Translations under genes and position numbers: made by a program
The notes under the pieces: model-generated
The model's database searches: none
What the model was told of the DNA's origin: nothing
What the model saw: only the letters and a program-made list of their open reading frames with translations
Part shown: one piece after another, positions 36,301-47,100 of the stretch
Position numbering within the stretch: position 1 is the stretch's first letter
Layout of the letters: every line of letters starts with the position of its first letter
NCBI GenBank assembly: GCA_905160935.1
Contig: CAJHZI010000444.1
Location: forward strand, 124,001-188,000
Source: Enchytraeus crypticus
Taxonomy: Eukaryota; Annelida; Clitellata; Enchytraeida; Enchytraeidae
Length of the DNA: 64,000 bases
Direction of reading: 5' to 3'

Positions 36301-37937
36301 CTCACTCGAAATCAATGAAAGTTTCTATCTCATGTAACTTAGTATCATTTACTTCCAAATTAACTCCTCTCTTCTAGACACTCTCATCACTCTATTAACT
36401 CGATTTTTCTTAATATTAATTTCGTACTTTAATGCTGCAATGTTCAGGCTACCTAAACATGATAGAGATTTAGGCCCTTGTTAAATCGAATTTGAATCGA
36501 ACCCCGACCTACCGCACTCTGTAATTAGCTGTAATGATCGAGTGTGGTATCAATTGTTAGCCAAGGATATCGATTGTTTGGCCTGAGATCAGGACAATAA
36601 ACAACATTAAAATAGTAAACAATAAAAGGTTTAAGCTAATGTTAACGTCAGTTTTCTCACCCGAAAGCGATGTCAGTGACGGGCAAGCCCAGGATTTGAG
36701 GCCCGCACATACTGATCCGCTGTCGAATGCCTTACCGACATCTCCATTGGCTCCATCCAATGAGATTATAAGCAATGAAGGGAACGATTCGAAAAATAAT
36801 AATTCATCTAAACCTAAGCAGTCATTCCTCATCAAAACGCTTCTTTTCCAATACGTTATTTGGCTTACTAATAATTGTATGTAACTTAATAATTTAGTAC
36901 TAAAATTAAACTAAGATATAATAGAATTTCGAAGTCTTAATTTATTCAATAAGTCTACGAAGTCATTGGAGCCAGTGGCGAAGTCGGTAAGATACTTGAC
37001 CGCGGATCAGATAGTGTGAGGTTCAAGTTCTGTGCTCTCCCGTCGCTGACATCGCTTCCGAGTGAGGAAACTAACCTTAGCTTTAGCCTTTTTAGTAAAA
37101 TCAGAGAAGTTCCTACAAGCAATGAGCCGCGGTGACAACCCATCTCTTCTTCACAAGTGTCCCCCCACACGTAGCGTTGACAGTTTTAACCCGTACTAGC
37201 CAGGGCCACGAGTGGGGCACTGCCTCCTCGCCCCCAACTATCAGCGTGTCCATCGATCGACCCATGATTGGGCGATACCCGCAATTTCTGTCATTGAGTG
37301 GGTATTCTGCAAAATAGAGAAAAATAATAATAAAGGTTTCACGCGCGTTTCCACATCCAAGGATTATATCTGGGACGTCCCCACAGCACACATTGCTACA
37401 GATAAGAAAAATTAAATAAAGCTGAGAGTTGTAGTGAGTTATTTTAAAAATTATCCAAATAGCTGGCGATTGAATATTAAGAGGGATGCTCATTTATAAA
37501 AAAAATCTAAAATAAACAAACGAAGAGTTTTTGGCAAGGCGCAGGGTAGCTGGAAAACAATCATTTCAGATCCCTTTAGCTCTCTCCCTCCGGATTCACG
37601 TATTCCTGCTCAATGTCTACTTTAACAATTCTTTAATCAACAAAGTATATTTTAAAACAAACCTTGCATTAACAAAACAATAATGCAGCCCTAGAACGAG
37701 ACAACTCTAGAATCTGAGCTAGTTTATCAGTGTCTTCTTTGTTAGGTCGACTCTTGCAGGTCACATATACTCAATGAATCAGTGGCCAACATTATTTTAA
37801 CACATCAAACATTTTAATTATTTGTAAAACAATTTAAATGCACAGGAATACTTAGCATTACCTGCATTTGATGGAATAATTAGAGTGAAGAGAACTGCAC
37901 ATAGAGACAGAACGTGTAAAAAAGCTATCGTAGTCTT
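32908..37937 (-). CDS. SP-D: trypsin-like serine protease with lost start codon and 8-codon deletion (possible pseudogene)
   Basis: Exons on the minus strand: 37862-37937 (signal region), 37117-37306, 35922-36160, 32908-33239. Exon 2 has Cys1, MDTL|IVGG and His57 (VTAAHC); exon 3 has Asp102 in SNDIALLYL; exon 4 has [12 protein letters not shown] and a tail KITRRN longer than its paralogs. The signal exon is the same length as that of SP-C (76 nt) and still reads [16 protein letters not shown]...SNA, but the codon aligned to the SP-C ATG is AAG (37937-37935). No in-frame ATG exists upstream before a TAA. Exon 3 is 239 nt instead of 263: KSLDRLHRL replaces [17 protein letters not shown], removing a beta strand after His57. 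The frame is otherwise open and all catalytic residues remain, so decay would be recent; non-AUG initiation is the alternative. Confidence 0.75.
33320..35463 (+). other. GC-rich block with broken open frames, probable retroelement or processed insertion, SP-D intron 3
   Basis: About 2.1 kb markedly richer in G+C than its surroundings, flanked on both sides by AAT repeats (33276-33303 and 35484-35545), antisense to SP-D. Three plus-strand frames are open in turn: 33345-33731, 33923-34543 (frame 2), 34450-34680, and 34808-35464 with one internal TAG. Visible pieces are hydrophilic, Pro/Ser-rich, e.g. [14 protein letters not shown] and [21 protein letters not shown] recognise no RT, integrase, protease or zinc-knuckle motif. 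The frame jumps suggest a decayed Gag/ORF1-like sequence or a processed pseudogene. Product unknown. Confidence 0.45.
35690..35745 (+). repeat. LINE-J 3' terminus, SP-D intron 3
   Basis: CCCTCGTTAAACTGGGATTC and AAGGGAAGAAGATGGTGATG: the extreme 3' end of LINE-J in plus orientation, only about 55 bases long. Confidence 0.65.
36632..37087. repeat. two SINE-A copies facing each other, SP-D intron 2
   Basis: 36632-36758 (minus) and 36967-37087 (plus), heads pointing at each other 208 bases apart, so the transcript can fold into a long hairpin. The second copy ends about 30 bases from the exon 2 donor at 37116. Confidence 0.85.
37322..37400 (-). repeat. SINE-B fragment, SP-D intron 1
   Basis: AATAATAATAAAGGTTTCAC, GCGTTTCC and GGGACGTCCCCACAGCACAC: a diverged complement of the SINE-B 3' part, starting 16 bases beyond the exon 2 acceptor. 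Confidence 0.6.
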
Positions 37938-38107
37938 CGCTTCTTGATGCCCAAATTCTGAACGATTACAATGCAACGCAGATTTAATTGCCCGTTAATT
38001 GAGCAAAATTGTGAATAAGAAGAAAGAGAGAGAGAGAGAGAGAGAGTTATATTTATTTCGAGAACAACCTCAGCTCATGATTACAATTGAACTCTTCCTG
38101 TAAAGTA

Positions 38108-38145
38108 GTCTCGAAGACCGAGTTCGGCCATGACACTGCTATATA
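38108..38145 (-). promoter_or_regulatory. predicted core promoter of SP-D
   Basis: Minus strand TATATAG (38145-38139), 20-base gap, then GGTCTTCGAGAC (38119-38108), as at SP-C. It lies 171 bases upstream of the lost start codon. A second, weaker copy (TTATAG, then GGACTTCGAGAC at 38769-38758) lies 650 bases further upstream. A (CT)n tract on the minus strand, GA on plus at 38025-38046, sits between promoter and signal exon. Confidence 0.4.
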
Positions 38146-39239
38146 AGTTTTCGTTGTTAATAATAATAATAATAATAACCTCAGTGTAAAGTCGCATACG
38201 AAGAGTACAAAAAGAGAAATAAAAGTGCAAGCTTACAACAAACATAATCAATGATGCAATTAATTAAAACAAAAAAAACAAAGAACAGGAGGCAAAAAAT
38301 AAATTAGTCATGAAATAGAAATAAGCGAATACAATTATAATTAACACCGCTCAGTCTATCATCGTGATCCGTCTCCACTGTTATAAAGAAAATAGCAATA
38401 GGAAAAAAATCATTTCGGTTTCATTACACTTTTTTAACCATAGAAAATTCTATCTCGAACTCATTGAAGACATAAAATACTTTGTAAAAATAAATTTTGA
38501 ATCGATAATGTAATGAGCTATAAAAAACCTTTTATTCTATTAATACAGGCATATAAATACATGTATATCTTACATTCTTTAAAGTTTCGCTGGAAAACCC
38601 TTAAACTGTAATTAAGGCATAGATTCATAGTGAAAATCATCTATCGCGGTAATGATGAATTATGAATAGGCTTTTAGTAAAGTAATCATTGTTCCTAGTT
38701 AACTAATTTTACTTAACTTGTTATACAATTTAGATGACAAATTCTTAATGTAAAGCAGTCTCGAAGTCCGAATTTGCAAGAAACTATAATTACAAGTTGT
38801 CGTAATTAATAAAATTAGAAATAAAAGTAGTGACAAAACTAACTGCTATAATGAAATAAATTTTTTTCATTTTAATCTCACAACTACAGAAAGTTACAGC
38901 TAAAATGACATATCAATCAAATTACGCATATAGCATAACATTCAATATGTAAATGAGATGAAATTTAAATTTCTGTGGATATTATGCTGTTTGAACTAGT
39001 AAAATTTTATCTATATCAGTCACTATTGCACAAAGTTTCACAAATGTTCACGGACTAAAAATAGATAAATATCATAATACTAAGCGTATGCCGTTAATAT
39101 TAAAAAAAACAATTTTTTATATTAAATGATTTACGCAAAAAACTAAAATATAACAGTTTTATTAATATCAACTAGTTTACAGTATTATAAAATGTCAACG
39201 ATATATTATAATATATAAAGAACTCTTATGACATGTCAT

Positions 39240-39690
39240 AACAAAGACTTAGTACAAACTATTGTTGAAGAAGTGCATTTTTCTTGGCGCCTTCTTGGCT
39301 TTTCGTTAAGCCTGTTCTTTTCCCACTGTATTTATTTTACACGCTATTGTAGTTCTTACTCTGGCTAAGCATTGGACTAACAGCCTGCCAATAGTCTACC
39401 CATCTGATGCACAATATGATTGTCAGAAAGATTCGTCTTACATTGGCCAAAAACTAAATTAATAATTGAAGCCGTTAATTTTTACCTTGCTGTAATTAAC
39501 AAATTCTATGCGCTTCTCACGGAGCGACTAATGAGGAACGGTTAATGAGATTAATATCAGATATCTAATATCTGGTTATACAACCCATCAGCCGATCTCC
39601 ATCATTGAACTGCGCAGAACATATTTGATTCAGCTTAAACATCAGTATATTAGAATAGCTGTAAACAGAATTGTATAAGTTTTATAAATA
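39240..39690. repeat. upstream segment shared by SP-C and SP-D (copy 2)
   Basis: Ordered similarity to 28885-29350, with the intervening DNA expanded relative to SP-C. Confidence 0.6.
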
Positions 39691-39708
39691 ATAATAACAT
39701 ATTAATAA

Positions 39709-39775
39709 CAACAAGTAGAGTGCTACAGTCATCAATGACAACACCGAACACTATTGAGACAAAATATACAGGCTA
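39709..39775 (+). repeat. repeat D copy
   Basis: GAGTGCTACAGTCATCAATG, ACAACACCGAACACTATTGA and GACAAAATATACAGGC, preceded by AACAACAAGTA. Confidence 0.75.
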
Positions 39776-40120
39776 GCGTGCATGAAGATATTGTTGTGAA
39801 TTTCTCGCATATTATGATTCAGTGTCTTTAAAATATTACCTTAAATTTACATCTCTCCTTCGTGGATCTTCAAATGCTGTCATTGCTTATTCGATGACCG
39901 CAACTTCACATGTCACTCGATGCAATCTATGGAATTTAAATATAAATTACAATTTTATGTAGGGATGTCTGTTTTATCTATAGAAGTCAAATTGACAAAT
40001 TGGATAAATAAAAAAATTAGATGAATCCGGTTATATTTGTGAATGATAACAAAGGAAATGCTAAAGTTCTTCTTCATATAAATGTAATTACAAAATATAC
40101 TACTACATTAAATACATACG

Positions 40121-40195
40121 GCGGATCAGTATATGTGGGTTCAAATCCTGTTGAGACAATTGAGTAACAAAACATTGATACAGAGATTAGCTTTA
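40121..40195 (+). repeat. SINE-A fragment
   Basis: GGCGGATCAGTATATGTGGG, TTCAAATCCTG and GAGATTAGCTTTA: B-box half and 3' end of SINE-A with the middle degraded. Confidence 0.6.
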
Positions 40196-40261
40196 TTAAT
40201 TAAGTCTCACAATGTTACAACTATAGAGTTATATTAAAGTTTTAATATAATATAATATAAT

Positions 40262-40272
40262 AATAACCTATA

Positions 40273-40304
<32 letters not shown>

Positions 40305-40315
40305 TAATATATATA

Positions 40316-40355
<40 letters not shown>

Positions 40356-40385
40356 TGTATATATAATATAATATAATATAATGTA
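40262..40385. repeat. (TA)n microsatellite with TAATATA interruptions
   Basis: About 120 bases made up of TATATA and TATAATATA. Confidence 0.95.
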
Positions 40386-40523
40386 TATTCAGTCAATATT
40401 TAGTGTAAAAGGGAAAATAGGCTATGGTCTAGTCTGAAGATTTTTGAATATTCACAACCCTAATGACTCTAAATTTATTCCTTATATCAATACTTTGTTA
40501 AACAGACCTTAGCAAGATTGAAA

Positions 40524-41088
40524 AATTAATTAATTGATTAATTAATTAATTAATTGATTAATTGATTAATTGATTAATAGATTAATTGATTAATAGATTA
40601 ATTGATTAATTGATTAATTGATTAATAGATTAATTGATTAATTGATTAATTGATTAATTGATTAATTGATTAATTGATTAATTGATTAATTGATTAATTG
40701 ATTAATTGATTAATTGATTAATTGATTAATTGATTAATTGATTAATTGATTAATTGATTAATTGATTAATTGATTAATTGATTGATTATTGATTAATTGA
40801 TTGATTATTGATTATTGATTAATTAATTGATTAATTGATTAATTATTAATTGATTAATTGATTAATTGATTAATTAATTGATTAATTGATTAATTAATTA
40901 AATTAATTTAATTAATTAATTAATTAATTAATTAATTAATTAATTATTAATTATTACTGATTAATTAATTAATTAATTAATTAATTAATTAATTAATTAA
41001 TTAACTGATTAATTAATTAATTAATTAATTAATTAATTAATTAATTAATTAATTAATTAATTAATTAATTAATTAATTAATTAACTGA
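40524..41088. repeat. (TTAATTGA)n array grading into (TTAA)n
   Basis: About 380 bases of TTGATTAA units followed by about 190 bases of nearly pure TTAA. TTAA is its own reverse complement, so the right part is one long self-complementary tract. Confidence 0.95.
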
Positions 41089-41371
41089 TTGATCTAGTGA
41101 AGAGATCTCTATCTAGCCTCGTTGCCTCATCTCATTAATATGAAATTAAATTGGTAAGTTACAGCTCTAAAAATTTCATTCCATTCACCACTCGCTTATT
41201 ATTCGTAATCAAGTGCAGCTAAAATCCTAACTTTCAGTTAACGACAAACACTCAGCAAAGCACAACTGTGCACATAATACAAAATAAAACTGTGCACATC
41301 GTTTTTAGATTAGTCGAAGTTAAGATTTAGTTCTGAAGCCATAAAGAGCTATCAAAATAAGTATTGGAATG

Positions 41372-41592
41372 TCTTAATAGCTCAGAGGTAACGTCATGAA
41401 GTTTTAAATGACAAATCCTGTGGTGACTTGAGTCCTCGTGGGTTCGAATCCCGGCCGCGCTGATCTGAGAGTAAAATCTCGGACATTCACTGGACTGGTT
41501 ACACGGAAAATGGAATAACATGCCTAACGGTTTAAACATGTGGTATTAAAAAGTGATAGATATCGTCATAGTTGATCATTTCACTATAATGT
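41372..41592 (+). repeat. SINE-C copy with best tRNA-like boxes
   Basis: A box TAGCTCAGAGGTAA and B box GGGTTCGAATCCC with the expected spacing for a class II tRNA, then the SINE-C body ending GTTGATCATTTCACTA. Best-preserved of the three copies. Confidence 0.85.
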
Positions 41593-41981
41593 GTGTTTAC
41601 TTTTTACTTTATCAGCAATCGCCGGAGTCAAGATATAGTCAGAAGTCATAAAGCGCTATCACAGATCCTCCTGAAATTAACTAGACCAACAATGAGTCAT
41701 ATTCAAACAATTGTAAATTAGGTCTGAATTTGACATATCTCCATTACTAATCGACGACCATAAGAGATTTTATTATAAGTAGCTTTTTATGACAGAAAAT
41801 GTTTTCAGAAAAGGAGAAACTCTAGCGAATTATAAGCAACAAGTGCTGATCAACATTGAGATTTAGGTCTTCGCTGAAAAAAACGTATCTCTTGCTTAAA
41901 AGACATGTTTAGCGTTCTTTCCTGTTTCAAATGTAAATCGGTGATGGAAAGAGCTCCGGGTTGGACCCTGCACCTACTGAA

Positions 41982-42045
<64 letters not shown>
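41982..42045. repeat. (TA)n(TG)n microsatellite
   Basis: 24 bases of TA passing directly into about 38 bases of TG. Confidence 0.95.
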
Positions 42046-42047
<2 letters not shown>

Positions 42048-42745
42048 ATTTCAGCATCAACCACATCACTGCCAAATGCAAACAGAAATAAGCATTTAAA
42101 TGAAATAAAAAAACTACTAGTAGCTAATAAACTAATAAGAATCTGAAGAAATCCTATCGATAAGGGACTTGTAAATGGTACGAAATAGTTTTTTTATTTA
42201 ATATTGTACTACACATATATCTCTATCTATAGTGTTCTGCCAAGTGGCGGGTACATAGAATGTAGACCTGTATTCAAACTCAAAGTCTGCTTTCACGCTC
42301 CATCAAGAGCATTCCATACATCAACAACTTACTTCACCAAAGGCAATGCCATATCAATATCACACGTAACCTGCAGGAAATGTATAACATCTGAGGTGAT
42401 TTTAAGTTATATTCCTCAGTTCTTGCTTAGTCGCGTCTCATTAAGCGTGCAGTTAACTGTTGTTCTACTCTTTCGTACCACGTACAAAACACGAAAATAT
42501 GGAATTGATTATACTGCAATTTATTTATAAATATTTTGATATATCTACTTCAATAAATGTAACATTTATTTAACGTAATTGATATTAACTTCAAATATTA
42601 CCTACGTTGACTTACTGACGAAGATGAAGAAGAGAAAAAGTAGCTTTGACAGTAACTTTTCATGAAGCATTACGAGCCTCTAACTAAGTACGTGATGTTA
42701 TGTTTTCTGGTGCTCCTTCAAACTATCAGGTCCTTGATTGATTGG

Positions 42746-42872
42746 AGGCGGTGGCGATGTCTGTAAGACATTCGACCGCGGATCAGTAGGCTATGTGTGT
42801 GGTTCAAATCCTGGGCCGCCCGTCACTGACATCGCCTTCGAGTGAGGAAACTGACGTTAACATTAGCTTTTA
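42746..42872 (+). repeat. SINE-A copy
   Basis: GGCGGTGGCGATGTCTGTAA, GACCGCGGATCAGTA, GGTTCAAATCC, GAGGAAACTGACGTTAAC and AGCTTTTA. Confidence 0.85.
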
Positions 42873-43177
42873 TTAGTACTGGAAATCTGCTATTAAATTC
42901 CAAAAAGAGCGCTCAACCGATCTTACGCCATCTATGATTCAATCAAAGGCTATGCCCTAACTAAGTCATATTAATCCTTAGGTTGTGCAGAAAAATGATT
43001 TCTCAGTTGGCTTTTCAATGACTTCCTAATGCCTTTCTACTGAAGTGAAACTGGTTGCATTTGGACCAGACAAAAATAGATCAATCGTTAGATACACCTG
43101 TCTTTAGAGGAGACTAAGCAATCATTACGAATTACAAACTGTAGCCACCTCAGAAAGCCATATATTTACAAATATAT

Positions 43178-43330
43178 AATAATAATATTAATAAAGATTT
43201 AACGTCAGTTTCCTCATACAAGAATGATATCAGGGACGTCCCCCATCGCATATCGCCACACATCGATTCACCCCAAACGATCTGAAAAAACATGCGCTGC
43301 AGAGAAGGAAAAAGATCCTAAACGGTGCCT
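43178..43330 (-). repeat. SINE-B copy, most complete
   Basis: Complement of GACGTCCCTGATATCATTCT and GAGGAAACTGACGTTAAATC with an (ATT)-type tail on the left. It extends right through CATCGATTCACCCCAAACGA and GCAGAGAAGGAAAAAGATCC, which correspond to the head of the copy at 8776. A further short plus-strand copy is at 43851-43907. Confidence 0.7.
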
Positions 43331-43446
43331 AAATATAAGACGCATTGAGGTGCGGATAGTGTATAATATTTTGAGGAGAGATTAATTTTGCTCAACATAG
43401 CTCTTTCTGACCTTGAACGATGACTAGGAGGACATATAGATGTATA

Positions 43447-43625
<179 letters not shown>

Positions 43626-44152
43626 TATATTGAACTTCTAATGCTGTCAATTGAGTAGCCTGTACATAACTTGTATATTGATTTTATTTGCATTATATAC
43701 ATGTAGAATAAAAAAATCACCAGGAATATTAGCTAAATGTTCAAAGCCTTGAGACTTCCATTTAGAATCAATTAGCGATTGGTCAGATGTGGTCATTATT
43801 CGTCATCATTATTCTGCATCAACAGTTGAAGTATAACTCGTATAACAGCAAATGACGTCCCTGATATCATTCTTGTATGAGGAAACGGACGTCAAACCTT
43901 TATTAATACTTAATACATCTGTTACACGGGCGTCTCGAGCAATTGAACTCCTTTACATTTTTCTCGAAAGTAAAGCCTTTCTCAACTTTTCCAAATTTTC
44001 CATACCATTTCTCTTAAAATAAATGCTCTTAATTTCGAAAAACTTTGCATACTCGAGCATTTTGTTTAATTTTAAATCTAATTCTTTTCGTTTTGCTTCT
44101 TTTTCAATTAAAAATACTAGTTACGTTATTGCTGCTGTTGTTGCTGTAGGTT

Positions 44153-44158
44153 TTTATT
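44153..44158 (-). terminator. candidate polyadenylation signal of SP-E
   Basis: AATAAA on the minus strand, 40 bases after the SP-E stop. Confidence 0.4.
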
Positions 44159-44197
44159 GTTGTTATTATTATTGTTGTATTTTTGTTGTCGCTATTA

Positions 44198-47100
44198 CTA
44201 TTGTTGTTGTTGCTCTTGGTTTATCATGATATCCTCCATCCACTTCCTATGAGCCGCAACCTTTGAGTAAACTCCCGGAGTGCCGTACTGAGTACAATCA
44301 CTCAGCCCGCCGCTGATGATGCCTTGTAGATACCACAGCCCACCCTCGGAACACACCAGGGGTCCTCCGTAATCACCTTCGCAGAAGTTCTGACCTCCAG
44401 GATTCAGGGTGGCACAAATTATGTTGGGACTGATGATCCGTGGCTTCCAGTCCAATGCACAGGATTGTTGGGATACCACCTGGAGGCGAATTTGCTGAAG
44501 AACTTTAGGAGGACCGTCGTCTGGGAAAAACAATCAATTTAAAAAGCTAAAAAAAGCTGGTAAACATAATGTTAATGTTAGTTTACTCACTCGAAAGCGA
44601 TGTCAGTGATGGGCGAGGCCAGGATTTGAACCCTGCACATACTGATCCGCGGTCGAGTATCTTACCGACATCACCACTGGCTCCAGCCAGCGGCGATGCC
44701 AGTGGAGATGATTAGGATATTTATAGGATATTTAAAGATGATTCGGATATTTATTTAAGATAATTTTAAGTGTTTATATAAATGAGATCTTTATTTAAGA
44801 GCATTAATTTTAATGGTTAATATATATGTAGTGAGATTCAATTTAACCGAATTGCATCCGTCAACATAAAGCTATCGCAAAATATTAAAAAGAAGAGGGA
44901 AGCCCTTTAATTATTTCAGAAAATGAATAACCTACAAAAAATAGTTATGATTTAATAAACAATCAAACAAAGAGACAAAAGATAATACAAAATAATGAAA
45001 AATAAATAATGAATGAAATAATAAAATTAAAAAAATGAAATAATGAATAATAAAAATAATGAATGAATGAAAATAATGCATGTAGAATATTTGTAAGGAA
45101 AATGGGGTTAAATAAACTAACACAGAAAAATCGATATCAACCAAGAAGCAATTAGATTTTTCTAGATACCTAGAGTGTATAATTATTTGAAATATTCACA
45201 ATGGTAGGAATCAGCATCATAATCATCATCATCTTCTTCCTTTGAATCTCAGTTTAACTAGGGTCAGGAAACGAATAGCCTGTCTTAAATCGTCTCTGTC
45301 CTACATCATATCATCCATTAGTCAATCACCTATTTGAGATTTTCCATTCGTTTAAATTTTTGTAGCAATTTCTGGAGCATAAGAGCTCACCAATCGATGC
45401 CCAATCGAATGAGTGTTCTTCTTCTTATAGTGAACCTACACAGCTTTACGCCATTTTTTAACGCATTCTTTCGCCGGGTTATTAAATACCATTAAATCTA
45501 GTCTCGTAATTGTTCCACCAATTAAGCTGCACTGCATCATATGCGCAATGTCCTCCTCGTCGATGCCACATTCGCACAGTGTTGATCCGGTATAAAAACC
45601 CCAGCGGCTCAGTGAGACCTTCGTTCTACCAACACCTGTGCGAAACCTGTTCAGACACACCCATGTACGCCGATTCTTATCAGATCCACATGGGAGATTT
45701 TCCGATATTTCAACGCATTTACATTCTTCTGGAATCGTTTCAAGATGTTCTTTCCAGAGTTGGAGACGGGTGTATTCAACTGATTGAGTTAGTGGTGACA
45801 CTGAGTTGAGGAAAGAGCGTCTGGATTTTAGTCGTGGTCTCTGAGGTCTTTGCCCGTGTAGTGGATGTCGCTGGTCATATTCTTGTCTACTGCGTTCTGC
45901 TTGACTGGCCACTTGACGTCTGATGGTTGGTGGTGCAATGCCAGATAGTAGATATAGACTGTCCCTGTTTGTTGGTTTCAAGCATCCCGTGATTTGACGG
46001 CAAGCATTGTTCAGAGCGCTGTCAACTTTATGTGCATGAGGAGAGCGACCCCAAACAGCACAGGCATATTCAGCACTAGAGTAGCATAGAGCCAGTGCTG
46101 TGGAGCGTAAAGTGGATGCTGTGGCTCCCCAACGAGTGTTTGCCAATTTTCGAAGTATTGAGTTCCTGGTGTTGATTTTCGCTTTTGTTTTCTCAATATG
46201 TTGTTTGAAGCTCAGTGTCCTGTCTAGTGTTACACCAAGGTATATGGGGGTTCTGCAGTACTCAATTGCGATACCTTCCCAAGTAATATTCAATTCTCTA
46301 TTGGCGTCCTTATTTCGTAAATGGAATGCAGACAATTGAGTTTTGGCAGGGTTTGGCTTTAGGTGATTCTTCCTATAGTACACTGACAGTTTTCCCAGGA
46401 CTTCACTTAGTTTCTTTTCTATATCAGTGAAACTCTTAGATTGATAGGCACTGCAGTTGTCATCAGCATAAATGAAACTTCTGACATTTGGGATGATTGG
46501 CTGATCATTCGTGTATATATTGAACAGAATAGGCGCTAGAACACTCCCTTGAGGAAGACCATTTCTCTGATTTCTCCATCGACTCTTAGGATGTCCTACT
46601 AGTTCTACATAAAATCTTCTATTGGCCAGGAGCTCTTTGATGAATGTTGTCAGTTTGTAGTCTCTTGTCATGCTGTACAGTTTTGTGAGAAGTCTTCTGT
46701 GACATACTGTATCGTATGCTGCTGATAGATCTACAAACACAGCTCCAGTTATAAGTCCCTCTTCAAAACCATCTTCAATGTACTGAGTTAAATTAGTAAT
46801 CTGACTTGTACATGAGTGTTAGGAATAAATAACTAAAACTCCAAATCATCACCATCGTCTGGGAACTCTACATGTACGAAATGTCAAGTTTATAAATAAC
46901 TCAATAAAGGCCAATCTCAAACCTCCAGTATCTCCGAATCCCAGAGCGAAGCAGAGTGTTCCTGGTTTGGGCGCCTCTTCAGGCACACATGCGGGCTGGA
47001 CCCGGTTGTTGTACTCTATGGTCCGGTCGAGCAACAACAGAGCGATATCGTTGTCAAACGTTTCGTTGCAGTGGTCGTTGTGTTTGAAGACCTTCTGGAC

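Noticed and set aside
41366-41470. Possible tRNA gene with good A and B boxes
   Set aside because: The sequence continues into a body of over 100 bases shared with 22963 and 51373, and the acceptor stem does not close. It is SINE-C.
46845-46862. Apparent duplicate of the SP-E last-exon acceptor (TTCCCAG|ACGATGG) just after exon 3
   Set aside because: The match is about 15 bases and the following GATGGTGATGAT looks like a LINE-J type tail; reading on gives a stop after eight codons. Chance or a repeat remnant is more likely than an alternative exon.
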